From: Meandrina meandrites
Taxonomy: Eukaryota > Cnidaria > Anthozoa > Scleractinia > Meandrinidae
DNA: 64,000 bases
Direction: 5' to 3'
NCBI GenBank assembly: GCA_963693305.1
Contig: OY855903.1
Location: 34,250,751-34,314,750 of the forward strand
The number at the start of each line of letters is the position of its first letter. Within the stretch, counting starts at the first letter, position 1. Below the pieces are notes generated by a model, which made no database searches, was not told the DNA's origin, and saw only the letters and a list, made by a program, of their open reading frames with translations. The translations under genes and the position numbers were made by a program. Below, piece after piece: positions 1 to 9,960 of this stretch.

Positions 1-723
1 GTGAAAAATAGCGTTACCTTTGCCCGCAGTTCAGTCGAACGCAATGCAAATATAAAGATTAATGAAAGTCAAGTATTTAGCATGCGTGATGTTCATTTTC
101 CGGGTTCACGTCCAACTTAGCATTAACTCTCTCCAAAACTTCGGATTTTCCGAACACCCACGAAAGCTTCCGAAAGCGCTGACACGAGTTATCACGGAAA
201 TTGACGTCCCAATCGGGAAAACTGCACGATCGCAATATGTGGATTTTCACACTTCGTGTGAAAGTCCACATAAAAATCACTTGCAGGGCATTTTCAAAGC
301 AAAGATGGCCTCCCAGTCAGGAAATTGTTCGCACTAAAATATTACGCAAAGTCGATTTTCTTCATGGTGAGGCAATAAACAACCCTGATTTTCAGTTTAT
401 ACCTTGGTACTAAATTAGCTTCAATTTTCCCAGCCATAATTTTCGACATGACGGCATTTTAATGCAGAAAACCCTTCACGGCCCCATTTCACAATGGACT
501 CCTTGTCAGAAAATTATTTGCACTAAAATATTACACGAAGTCAATTTTCTCCATGGTGAAGCAAGAAACAAACTTAACTTTTGGGTCAAAAACTAGAAGT
601 TAACTACTTACAGTGTTTGCAAAAATCTCCTGATAATTCCAGAGCTACGATCTCAAACAATACCTATAAACAGGTATAAAGAAGAGAGCATGAATAACTA
701 ATATGGGTTTTTTTCATTTTCAG
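1..723. other. Non-coding flank with a diverged direct repeat
   Basis: No convincing gene is seen. A block around 310-386 (isolated by 'ttgttcgcactaaaatatta') recurs in diverged form around 500-575, each followed by a similar 'ttcatggtgaggcaa'-like stretch, so this is a local or transposon-derived direct duplication. Short open frames here show no domain or codon signal. Confidence 0.4.
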
Positions 724-888
724 GAAGGAGACTGTCCGGTTTGTCTTGAAAAGGGTGGTGAAACGCTACTGTTTTGTAAAGCAGAAATTCATGACATTTG
801 TCTAAAAGACTGGGTTTGGTGTGGGTCTTTGGAGCATTGCCCGTACTGTGCCCAACAGCTGCCCTTTGCCCTTACATTAGAGCAGTAG
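724..888 (+). CDS. RING-finger domain, probable last exon
   Basis: The open frame is preceded by a good acceptor (tttcattttcag just before 724) and ends with TAG at 886-888. It encodes a compact cysteine/histidine array starting CPVCL and ending CPYC, with an intervening C..E.H..C..W pattern, which is the layout of a RING (RING-H2-like) zinc-binding domain. RING domains usually recruit ubiquitin-conjugating enzymes. Only this terminal exon of about 54 residues is visible; upstream exons could not be identified, so the full protein is unknown. It could belong to a transposon-carried gene rather than a host gene. Confidence 0.5.
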   Translation, partial: EGDCPVCLEKGGETLLFCKAEIHDICLKDWVWCGSLEHCPYCAQQLPFALTLEQ

Positions 889-1311
889 TGGTCGCATGCT
901 TTCAAAGAGTGCCCTAAATCTTGAGTGAAAAAATGCAATGGCTGAGGAGAGTCAGCCTGATGATAGTTCAATCACCGTTGGTCTCAACTAAATAAGCAAA
1001 AAGAAGGTAAGATGATAAAACGGATGAAAGTAATTGTAAACAAAACTTGAAATCCAGTGCACCTACTATATTAACTTCTGCACCTTAAATGTCCAAAGTT
1101 GAACTTGGTATCATGCAAGCACAACAAAAGCAACTTGAAAATACTGTTTCAAAACAGAACCACTACCTGTAGCAGAGCAGACCAACCCTGAAGGTGCAGG
1201 AAACACACCTGCACCACCACTTACCAACCCTGTGTCCAGTACAGCCACTCCTGTGAGCAGTGCACCATTATTGAGGTTGAGCTCCAGGACTATTAGAAGA
1301 CCTGGCCCTGG

Positions 1312-1470
1312 TTGTTCAAAGAGCGGATAACTCTTATCCAGCGGATAAAATTTATCCAGTTGCATCAGCTCGGTTGTTCGAAGGATGGATAACACTATCC
1401 AGCCGCTATCCAGCAGATAAATTTATCCATGGCAAGGAAGGTAGTATAACTTTTTATCCACCGGATAAAA
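1312..1470. repeat. GGATAA/TTATCC palindromic repeat cluster
   Basis: GGATAA and its complement TTATCC recur many times in alternating orientation, for example gcggataactcttatccagc. The cluster can fold on itself and resembles the end of a MITE-type non-autonomous element. No target-site duplication was resolved. Confidence 0.5.
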
Positions 1471-2412
1471 TGTAGCAGCGGAAGCAAAAATAAACAAACA
1501 TGGCCGCCCACAGTCTTCATTACAGGTTAAACAATTTGGGCAATCCCAGAAAAGAAAGAGTCTTTCGCCGAGAAATGGACCCGTTGCAGTATTACACTGA
1601 ACGTGAATTAAGATCTCGTTACCGTTTTGGTTGATCCATAACTTGTAGAAAACATACTGTTCACATTTGAGGTTTAATTTCCATTTTATTGCATATTGTT
1701 GTCAAGTTTCCTTGGTTGAAGCGGTCACACTGTGAAATTGATCACTGCCAGGATCACCAATCTCACTGAGAATAAAAGAGATTATCATAATTGCATGGAC
1801 TTTGTGTCATGGAATTCAGGGGTTAATATCTTGCTCAAGTTTGATTAATTTCCAACATTGTGCCACATGTTCGGTCAATTTTGCAAGGTTGAAAGATACC
1901 ATCACCCCTCTAAGATAAAACTGATATCCCCAGTGTAGCGGCATCAGCTCTGATGGCGGAGAGAACTGTGAAACTAAGTTAACTGAACGACTCACAGATT
2001 CCACAAGGCTGAGGTTTCTCTGGTGTAACCCGAAGTTACCCGTCAAATTTCTGTGAGCCTTATGAGACATTTGTATGCGATGTTAAAGCTAAGGTCACAT
2101 GGCAGCTAAGCAGAAAATCATTGTGAAGTAAAAGCGGTTACAGGAAACGTTACACCCAGGTAGCCATGTAATATTTGTTTGCAAACAATTTTCAATCAAA
2201 ACAGAAAAAAACAATTTAAAATTTATTGTTGATTTTAAAATATTCATATTATTATTTTCAAAAACAGTGTTAGTATCATTTTATAACTGCATAGATACTT
2301 GATAACAATTCCTCTTTTTTTTTCTAATTTAAAGTAAGTGAAAGGCCGGGGGCATAATCAGCCTATCTTTAATTTTAGGCTGTCTTGAAAATATTTCTCT
2401 GTATTTTTTTTT

Positions 2413-2435
2413 GGGGGGGGGGGGGGGGGGCGGGG
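2413..2435. repeat. Poly-G tract
   Basis: Eighteen consecutive G residues followed by C and GGGG. This is a simple-sequence tract capable of forming quadruplexes; length is likely variable. Confidence 0.9.
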
Positions 2436-3000
2436 TTGTTTGTTTTTTCTTCATTTTTGAGATCGGAAAAGAATTTAATCATATCGATATCATTATCATA
2501 TGTTGTGCCCCACAGTCGCTGGGTTTTTACTAAAATAAAACAAAAATGGCATTGCAACTGTGCAGGAGAGCTATTTAGAAGCAATAAGAGACCACAGACT
2601 CCTGCAGTAAAATCCTATTTGCCCAGACAAATTGAGAGAAAGGAGAACTTAAAATACCATAATAAAAATGCTAAAAATAGCAATATCTATTGGAAGAAAG
2701 CAGTAATTCACTCTAAGCAATGGTACCATAAAGGAACCACCCAACAATTTTTGTTTTGATTTGACTGGACTTACTATAGCTGAGTTGGACTGTTTGTTTG
2801 AATGTATTGACCCCTAACTCATCTTTACAATACCCAAATTGTACATCTGTAGGGTTGTCACAAAAAAATGGGAAAATGGACCAAAGGCCAGAGTTGGTGG
2901 AATCTCTTTTGACAGTTTGTAGACACTTTCTGCATCTCAAGGTGAAGACATGGATGTCACAGAGTAGTGTGGCTACTATTTTAAGAGTATTTCTTGCATG

Positions 3001-3157
3001 TGTAACAGGAGGTGAATTATCTTTAATAACTCTCAAACAACAACAGCGATTCAGCGACACTACAAAACCCAAACAATATGGCCGACAACTCTACAACACA
3101 TGTTCTCTTCCCCAAGAGACTGGGGCGCACTTAGTTTAGTATCCTAGCAACGTTACA
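3001..3157 (-). repeat. 3' LTR of gypsy element 1
   Basis: 157-bp direct repeat of 8290-8446 with TG...CA termini. It lies 3' of the integrase on the coding (minus) strand. Confidence 0.92.
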
Positions 3158-4733
3158 CATCCCCCCTTCCTAGTGGAGGAAGAGCATTACCAATGTCCTT
3201 CCCTGAGAGGAAGTCTCCCATCCAGGCAGGAGCACGGCGGCTCCTGGTTGAACGTCTTAGTGGCCTGTCAGGCTCATGTCTGATAACTGTGGCATTCTCA
3301 GTCGGCGTACTGTCCTCAGGAAGGAGATCTGCCGGGCAGGTCTCTTGCGACTCCATCACAGCTTGCTCTCCAACATTCAGATCTGCAGGCAGTCTGGCAA
3401 CCACCTCAACATCAGGGGGCTGCAGCTGGAGCTGAACAGGTCTTGCACGGTACGGTTTAAGACGGTTAAAGTGCACAATCATCCTTTTTCGTCTCCTCCG
3501 AGTGAGGGGCACCTCCTCGCACTGTATTCTGTAGGTGATGTCGGATATCACCTTGACTACTCGCCACGGTCCAGACCAGGGGCGATAGAACTTCAAGTGC
3601 ACCCACCGTGGAACAGCCTTCTCCTCCAGCCACACAAGATCACCCACTCGGTATGGTCTTGAGTTGCCCTTGCAGCGTGCGTCATAAACATCCTTTTGGT
3701 GACGGAGGTTAGTCTTCAGATTTTCCTCCACTCTTCTCCTCACCTCCTGAAGGATCTCACCTTGCTTCTTGACAAAAGAGGGGTAATCAGAGGGTTGTCC
3801 CGATGGAGGGTCGTCTCTCATTTGCATCAATAGGTAGCCTCAGCTCTCTTCCAAACATGAGCATACTGGGGGAGAACCCCGTCGTTTCTTGAGATGAAGC
3901 TCGCAACGCCAGAAGGACCTTGGGAAGGTACTGATCCCATTCCTTCTGTTCTTCTGCAATCTTGGCGATCACACTGGTAACCGTACGGATAAGCCGTTCA
4001 GCACCCCCATCTCACTGAGGGTGGTAAGGTGTTGTCCTCTGTTTTACGGACTCAAGCAAGCTACATAATCCACGGAATGTCCGTGACTCAAAATTACGAC
4101 CCTGGTCGCTAAGAACCCCACAAGGACAACCAAAGCGGCAAACAAAATTGTCCATGACAGTTTGCGCGACTGTTTCAGCCTCTCGATCAGGTAAAGCATA
4201 TGCTTCGGGCCATTTTGTATACATGTCCACTACAACAGCAACATACTTGTTTCCTCTGTTAGTCTCCGGGAGTGGTCCAAGAATGTCAATCTGAATTCTA
4301 TCCAGTGGATAACCAGTCTTAATGGATTGCATGGGAGCCCTCTATCGGGGAATTGGTCCGTTCCTGGAGCCGCATACGTGACACGATTGGCAGTACAATT
4401 CAATATCTGCAGTATGGCCAAACCAGTAAAAGCGTTTCCGCACATTGTCTGTAGTCTTACGCACTGACAAGTGTCCACACTTGTCATGTAACTCCTGCAG
4501 CACATCGCCTTTCAAATGCTGCGGGACACACAACTGTAGGCTCTCATGCCCTGTCTTCTCATCAAACCATCGCCGGTACAACAATCCATTCTGCAACAGC
4601 AACCGATTGTACTGACTCCACAAAGACCACATATGTCGGCTGGCTCCTTTCATCTCTTCTTTACAGGGTCTCCTTTGTGATTTCAGCCACTGCAGTACTT
4701 CATTAAGATGCTTGTCCTTGGACTGCTCTATTC
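3153..4733 (-). pseudogene. Gypsy element 1 integrase, broken
   Basis: Three pieces in order. The first holds the HHCC zinc-binding domain (ELHDKCGHLS...CQSCHVC, around 4342-4653) and ends in TAG. The second (4012-4332) starts the catalytic core (DRIQIDILGPLP; LSDQGRNFES) and ends with TGA inside the motif after TPYHPQ. The third begins LRASSQETTGFSPSMLMFG (3787-3972), then shifts frame into a C-terminal piece (3153-3830) with the GPWRVVKV SH3-like fold. At least two in-frame stops and two frameshifts make it non-functional. Confidence 0.88.
3161..3171 (-). promoter_or_regulatory. Polypurine tract
   Basis: The minus strand reads AGGAAGGGGGG immediately before the 3' LTR, the expected place for the plus-strand primer. 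Confidence 0.7.
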
Positions 4734-6350
4734 TCAGGTGAGCGCTGGACCACTGTGGGGGTGCAGTTCAGGTTCTGGCTGGTTGTCGTGTTGGACGGGA
4801 GTTGTGGCATCATTACTGGTAATTGGTCCAAATATCAATGGTGTACGAGAGGTGCCCACTTCATCCAGGGTATCATCCGTGGGGTTTTCTGGCCAAGGTC
4901 TACGGGACAGGCCATCAGCATTGGCATGCAGACGACCTAACCGATGCTCTATTTTCATGTCAAACTGTTGTAGGTGCTCAATCCACCGGGCTTCCTGCGG
5001 CTTGGGTTGCTTAAAATTCTGAAGCCACACTAGTGATCGGTGGTCCAGACGAGCGACAAATTGCTTGTTCATCAAATAGGGGTAGAATTCTTCCGTCCCG
5101 AACACTAGCGCATACATCTCAATCTTGGTTGGGGCCCATTTCCTCTGTGATTTTGTCAGGGCCTTGGCAGCATATGCAATTGGACGCTCCTCGCCATCTT
5201 GAATTTGTGACAACACAGCAGCAACACTGGTCATGCTAGCATCAGTGTCTAGTACAAATGGAAGGTCAAATCGTGGGTATGCAAGGACCGGTGCTTTGCA
5301 TAAGGCTTGTTTCAGTGCGTTGAAGGACTTCTGACAGTCATTGGACCACACAAAGTTATGATCCTTCTGCTCAAGTTGGAAGAGAGGAGTTGCAAGGGTT
5401 GCAAAGTCCGGAATGAACTTTCTGTAGTAACCAATCTTTCCCAGAAAAACACGTAACTCAGACACATTGGTTGGCGGGGGCCAGGATTTCACTGCAGAAA
5501 CCTTTTCGGGATCCGTAGACACTTCTTGCGCTGATAAGATATGTCCGACAAATGGTACGCTGGGTGGTAAGAGACGGCATTTCTCAGGCTTCACTTTCAA
5601 TCCGGCCTCCTCAATGATGGTGAGGACACGGTCTAATGACTCACAGTGCTTGGCAAATGTGGCACTAAAGACAAGTACATCGTCAAAGAATGCTAAAAGT
5701 TCTTCCCTTGTCATTGCTGATAGCAAACTTGCAACCTGACGCACAAAGAAGGGAGCTGCATTACAAAGTCCAAACGGGACTCGCTTCCACTGCCAGTGCC
5801 CTTGCTTGGTAGAGAACGCTGTTTTCTCCCTGTCATCTGGATGAATTTCAAATGCATGGTAGGCAGAGATTAGGTCCAGGGTTGAAAAAAAATTGGCTCC
5901 AGCAAGTGTATCAATCATATCCTCCACCCGTGGAACAGGGTAATGTTCCTTGACAGTGACACTGTTCAGCTTGCGAAAATCAACACAATAACGGCAAGAA
6001 CCATCCTTTTTAGACGCTAAGACGATCTGAGCACTCCAAGGGCTAGTAGATGGTTCTATCACATCTCTCTCAAGTAACTTTTGAGTTTCCTCACTTATGA
6101 ACTTCTCTTGCTGAGGTGAGAAGCGGCGCAGGGGAAGTCTTGAAGGGGGTGCAGATCCAGTGTTGATGCGGAGTTGTGCCTTAGTGCAGTGACCAATATC
6201 TTGCGGACCCCTGGATACTGCTTTGGAATGCTTTGCCATGATTTTCCATACACTCAGCTTCTGATCTTCTGTTAACTGGTCATTTTCTATAGGGAATAGC
6301 TGTCTCATCTCCTCAACCACACTCCAGCTTGATTCTGCCTCGACGGACAA
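4734..6350 (-). CDS. pol: Gypsy element 1 reverse transcriptase-RNase H
   Basis: 538-residue frame with all RT landmarks: YCVDFRKLN, FSTLDLISAYHAFEI, the catalytic box AFFDDVLVFS (FDD in place of the commoner YxDD), and GHILS. RNase H follows with FVLDTDAS, an acidic LVFGTEEF helix and RLDHRSLVWL, ending in a region like HANADGLSR. It copies retroelement RNA to DNA in the capsid. The frame stops shortly after RNase H and the integrase resumes in a different phase, indicating a frameshift near 4.73 kb. The start is arbitrary because the segment was part of a polyprotein. Confidence 0.9.
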   Translation of the reverse strand: MSVEAESSWSVVEEMRQLFPIENDQLTEDQKLSVWKIMAKHSKAVSRGPQDIGHCTKAQLRINTGSAPPSRLPLRRFSPQQEKFISEETQKLLERDVIEPSTSPWSAQIVLASKKDGSCRYCVDFRKLNSVTVKEHYPVPRVEDMIDTLAGANFFSTLDLISAYHAFEIHPDDREKTAFSTKQGHWQWKRVPFGLCNAAPFFVRQVASLLSAMTREELLAFFDDVLVFSATFAKHCESLDRVLTIIEEAGLKVKPEKCRLLPPSVPFVGHILSAQEVSTDPEKVSAVKSWPPPTNVSELRVFLGKIGYYRKFIPDFATLATPLFQLEQKDHNFVWSNDCQKSFNALKQALCKAPVLAYPRFDLPFVLDTDASMTSVAAVLSQIQDGEERPIAYAAKALTKSQRKWAPTKIEMYALVFGTEEFYPYLMNKQFVARLDHRSLVWLQNFKQPKPQEARWIEHLQQFDMKIEHRLGRLHANADGLSRRPWPENPTDDTLDEVGTSRTPLIFGPITSNDATTPVQHDNQPEPELHPHSGPALT

Positions 6351-6380
6351 TGCGTTGCAATTTAATGTTCCTTTATCACC

Positions 6381-7223
6381 TTAATCAACTGTGGTCTCAA
6401 CCCTGTAATTTCTTTCTGTAGGTATTGCTTGGCCACTTTCTAGTGCGGGACAGAACTCCCCCACACTTGTGTTCTTGTAGATGGTAACCGGTTGGTCAGA
6501 ATAGTTGTAGAAACGGACAGGAATCAATCCATTACGTACCAAGCATAGAGTACTGGGCACAGCAACTGGGAACCTTTCAAATAATTTTTCCATGGGTTCT
6601 AGAACTCCCTGGATTCCCTCCAACATTCCCCCATTGATCTGGCAAGCAAGATCAATTTTGCGGTCTGGCTGAATGGTGACAGTTTCTACCAGTGAGACCC
6701 TGTGCACTTCCCAACTTGATTCATTCCTCAGTTTCACCTGGATGCTTCCAGCTTGAAGGGTTTCCCTGTTAAAGTCAACCACACACCCATTGTCCCTTAA
6801 AAAGTCCATCCCAAGTAGGGCACTCTGCTTGAGGTTGCTGCAGATGTAGAACAGCTGTTTAGCTGTTATTCCCCCAACGGTCATGTCTAGTTCCACAGTT
6901 CCCAGGATTTCCAGCTGCGAACCTTCAGCACCCACAACCTTGGAACCGACTCTGCCCAGGGTGTCACCTGAGCGAATACGGTTGAACACATCATTGCTTA
7001 AAATACAGATTGGGCTACCACAGTCCACTACTGCACTCACAGCAAACCCTTTGATGTTGCAGTCAAGCAGTAAAACATTAGGTTGGATAGAGTTGATGCG
7101 TATGACTGGCAATTGGTCTTCGGGCGGGGAGCGACTCACGTTTACGATTTGTCCCCTGCCCTGCGGAAGTTTCCCTGTGGGCAGTTCCTCTGGAAATGAT
7201 ACATAGACCCACATGACCAACAC
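6381..7223 (-). CDS. Gypsy element 1 aspartic protease segment of pol
   Basis: 280-residue frame. A retropepsin core is visible: a hydrophobic stretch leading to VVDCGSPICILS and, about 90 residues later, ALLGMDFL. The active-site triad normally reads DTG or DSG; here it is DCG, so the catalytic aspartate is kept but the neighbouring residue is cysteine. The frame ends at TAA (6381-6383) and the RT frame continues in the same phase directly after, so a nonsense codon probably splits a formerly continuous protease-RT polyprotein. Confidence 0.78.
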   Translation of the reverse strand: MLVMWVYVSFPEELPTGKLPQGRGQIVNVSRSPPEDQLPVIRINSIQPNVLLLDCNIKGFAVSAVVDCGSPICILSNDVFNRIRSGDTLGRVGSKVVGAEGSQLEILGTVELDMTVGGITAKQLFYICSNLKQSALLGMDFLRDNGCVVDFNRETLQAGSIQVKLRNESSWEVHRVSLVETVTIQPDRKIDLACQINGGMLEGIQGVLEPMEKLFERFPVAVPSTLCLVRNGLIPVRFYNYSDQPVTIYKNTSVGEFCPALESGQAIPTERNYRVETTVD

Positions 7224-8263
7224 CCTCCACCCATGCCATTCTCTCGTCTGAACTGGGGAGGCCTGTAGTTCCCTTGAACACTACTTGAAGGGATAGCATT
7301 AGCCACTTCTGCGGCTGCCGCTTTTGCCGTAGCGGATGCAATCATAGTCGAAAGCTCTGTGGCCCAGCCCGGTAGAGGTAGGTTTCGCTCTTGGTAAATT
7401 CCTTCCCCAATGGTTGATACTTCACTCACGACATTTTCTCTCACTCTAACAGCTCTAAGTTCTAGGGCTTCAAGTTCTAGAGCTTCTGACAGGGCTTTAT
7501 CTAACGTTGAGGGTTTAGAGCGAATAACATCCTTCGCTAGCGTTGCCCCAAGTGCATCAGTGAAATGATCTATGCAAGCTTGCTCCAAGCTAGCTGGACT
7601 CAAGGTCGGGTAAGCCTCCCCACACAGGCGTTTAATATCAATGCTTAAGTCTAACAAAGTTTCTCCCACCTTTCTTTGTCGGGCCTTGAGCGTAGCTTTG
7701 GCGGCTTCGGGAACCTGGCGCATGCCGATTTTTTTGCGTAGAGCCTTCACCATGGACTCGTAAGAGCTCTTGTCGTTCGACGAAAGTTGACACATAACCA
7801 CACGTGCTTTCTCCTTCATGCACAAGATCAGTTGGTTTGCTTTTTCTTCCTCGTTCCAGCCATTCATCCTTGCACACACTTCAAACTGATCCAAAAATGC
7901 CTGAAAGTCCATGTCGTTACCACTTCCAGAAAATTTTTCGGGTTTCACTGACTTCACTCTCGCCGCTGTCATGGACGGTCCGGATTCCTTGAAAACGTGT
8001 TGCTCGCTTTCCATCTTCGATACCTTCTCTAACGCTTTCTTCATCGATTCCCTCGCTTCGTCCCTTTCACTGATAAGCTCGGACTCCTTTTTCTTCAGTT
8101 CGCTAATCTGCTGAACGACCCGTTTGTGTTCCTTCTCCAGGGTCTCAAGGTTCTCCTTTGTTTGTCGGAATTCTTCTCTAGTCGATTTCAAGGTTGCGTG
8201 TGCTAACTTCATCTGCGTGGTTAGCCGTTCAATTACATCTTCCAGAACTTCCCTCGAGGCCAT
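7142..8263 (-). CDS. gag: Gypsy element 1 Gag polyprotein
   Basis: 373-residue frame starting just downstream of the primer binding site. The N-terminal ~90 residues are charged and heptad-like (coiled coil). The middle is a retrotransposon gag domain (KPEKFSGSGNDMDFQAFLDQFE and the following helical segment). The C-terminus carries one CCHC zinc knuckle, CWSCGSMYHFQRNC, for nucleic-acid binding. The frame is intact. It overlaps the protease frame by about 80 nt in another phase, so protease-pol would have needed ribosomal frameshifting. Confidence 0.88.
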   Translation of the reverse strand: MASREVLEDVIERLTTQMKLAHATLKSTREEFRQTKENLETLEKEHKRVVQQISELKKKESELISERDEARESMKKALEKVSKMESEQHVFKESGPSMTAARVKSVKPEKFSGSGNDMDFQAFLDQFEVCARMNGWNEEEKANQLILCMKEKARVVMCQLSSNDKSSYESMVKALRKKIGMRQVPEAAKATLKARQRKVGETLLDLSIDIKRLCGEAYPTLSPASLEQACIDHFTDALGATLAKDVIRSKPSTLDKALSEALELEALELRAVRVRENVVSEVSTIGEGIYQERNLPLPGWATELSTMIASATAKAAAAEVANAIPSSSVQGNYRPPQFRRENGMGGGCWSCGSMYHFQRNCPQGNFRRAGDKS

Positions 8264-8271
8264 TTTGTCGG

Positions 8272-8288
8272 TCCCACCGCTGCCACCA
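8272..8288 (-). promoter_or_regulatory. tRNA-Leu-type primer binding site
   Basis: On the minus strand, one base after the 5' LTR, the element reads TGGTGGCAGCGGTGGGA. This is the complement of the 3' end of an animal leucine tRNA including CCA. It primes minus-strand cDNA synthesis. Confidence 0.8.
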
Positions 8289-8289
8289 G

Positions 8290-8446
8290 TGTAACAGGAG
8301 GTGAATTATCTTTAATAACTCTCAAACAACAACAGCGATTCAGCGACACTACAAAACCCAAACAATATGGCCGACGACTCTACAACACGTGTTCTCTTCC
8401 CCAAGAGACTGGGGCGCACTTAGTTTAGTATCCTAGCAACGTTACA
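8290..8446 (-). repeat. 5' LTR of gypsy element 1
   Basis: 157-bp partner of the LTR at 3001-3157. It lies upstream of gag on the minus strand. Confidence 0.92.
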
Positions 8447-9764
8447 CATGGGTAGTGAGATGATAACAGATCATTATATCACAGAGCAGTCTAGAGCTTT
8501 GAACAGAGTTCACTGGATGACCGAGTCAACTCCCAGTCTGAGTCAAGTGGCCAAGTCACTGGTCAGCAGTTTGTTCATTTCGAAAATTAAATATGTGAAC
8601 GATAGTCTATAGTGTTTCCCTAACCAATAAATGAAAGCTATACGCAAGCAAACAGGAGTGGAACTAACCGCAAGCGAACCGGAGTGGAACTAACTGCAAG
8701 CAAACCGGAATGGAGCTAACCGCAAGCAAAGCAATACAAATGCACATCCTGCAGGAGAAGTGTTACTAAAAGGAAAAGGAAACATACTTGAATGAAAGTA
8801 AAAGTGAACAGAAAAATTATAACAATTAAGTTGAATAATAAGTGTTGCAAAAAGTGTTCAAAACGTTTTCAGTACAGTTGCTGTTCAAAACGTTTTCTGT
8901 ACAGTTGCATGTTTTTGAGAAAGGTTTTGTAACCCATTGAACATTCATGGTCAGGTTGCACTTGAACATTTTTTAATGTTAAAAATATGTATGCTTGTCA
9001 ATAGAATTCATCACTTTATTTAATTGTCAGCTTAAAGGGACACAGTCATGAGCTTCACTTCGGCAATTTCAGAGCCTAAAGAGGTTTAGAAATCTACAAA
9101 TAGTGGTCAAGTTTTGTTCCAAGTTACTATGCCAGTGTATGAAAGCTATTAACTATAGTGATATTTATGTGTTGCCATCAAGAACTCTAGATCTCAGTCA
9201 GCTGGCTGACTTTTTTCAAGTTCTGCCGTTGTGGCCTAGAAAACAGATAATCTTCCTTCAATCTTCCTTTGACTCAATTTGCTTTATATATCTTCAGCTT
9301 GATGTTCTAGATTCATTAACGGCATTAGCAAAAAGCCCTTAATGTTTACTGAAAAATCCTCATGACAGTGTCATCTTTATTGTTTGGCTACTGGACCATG
9401 CATACTTGAAAATATTTAAATTATTGTACTTGCATGCTTTTAAACATTAAAATGATTGTAGGTTAATTGAAACAGAAAAATAAATTTAATTTGGTTGAAG
9501 CAATTGCCGGAAAAATATTTTTAGCTGCATGAATGTATACGCATGAAATTACAAGTTCATGCAGTAACAAGATAATCACATAGAGGGTATTGATTGACAA
9601 AAGATAAGAGGATTTGCAATGGATACAAAAGAACTGGCAAGTATCTGTTTTATGTCTCAGTTTTTAGCTTATATGTGGCATGTAGAACCATACAATGTTT
9701 ATGCATGTTGCTTTTGAGCCTGTGTGAATGAATGTGCATCTCTTGTATCACAATTATCACGCTA
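8447..9764. other. Intergenic sequence with two minisatellites
   Basis: At about 8643-8731 a ~33-bp unit (core aactaaccgcaagcgaaccg) is repeated three times. At about 8855-8908 the unit gttcaaaacgttttc is followed by a second copy. No gene-like frame is evident; the frame at 9103-9342 has no recognisable domain. Confidence 0.5.
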
Positions 9765-9960
9765 TCTTACACATACGTGACATATATTCGACATACATGT
9801 CTTTTGCATATGACATACATGTGACATGTGTGACCTTTGTTCACATGTAAAATATATGCAACCACTGTACATCGGTTCCAAATGCCTATATCTGACATAA
9901 ATGTTACATATATGCCACATATATGTGACATATAGCCTACATGTATGCCACATATGAAAA
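9765..9960. repeat. ACATATATGTGACAT-type degenerate tandem repeat
   Basis: Imperfect tandem copies of acatacatgtgacat/acatatatgccac over roughly 190 bp. The translations seen here (rich in YVTYMWHI) are repeat artefacts, not genes. Confidence 0.75.

Larger units (their letters stand above)
3001..8446 (-). mobile_element. Ty3/gypsy LTR retrotransposon, degraded
   Basis: A complete LTR-to-LTR element on the minus strand. Both LTRs begin TGTAAC and end GTTACA and are nearly identical (a few substitutions, such as gccgacaactc against gccgacgactc). The flanking 4-bp sequence CATG occurs at 2997-3000 and 8447-8450, consistent with a target-site duplication. Gene order gag, protease, RT, RNase H, integrase is that of Ty3/gypsy (Metaviridae). 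Protease and RT are separated by a stop, RT and integrase by a frameshift, and the integrase carries further lesions, so the copy should be inactive despite its similar LTRs. Confidence 0.93.

Noticed and set aside
2798..3139. 113-codon frame at the left edge of gypsy element 1
   Set aside because: It runs into the LTR, has no domain, and removing the retrotransposon does not give a continuous frame.
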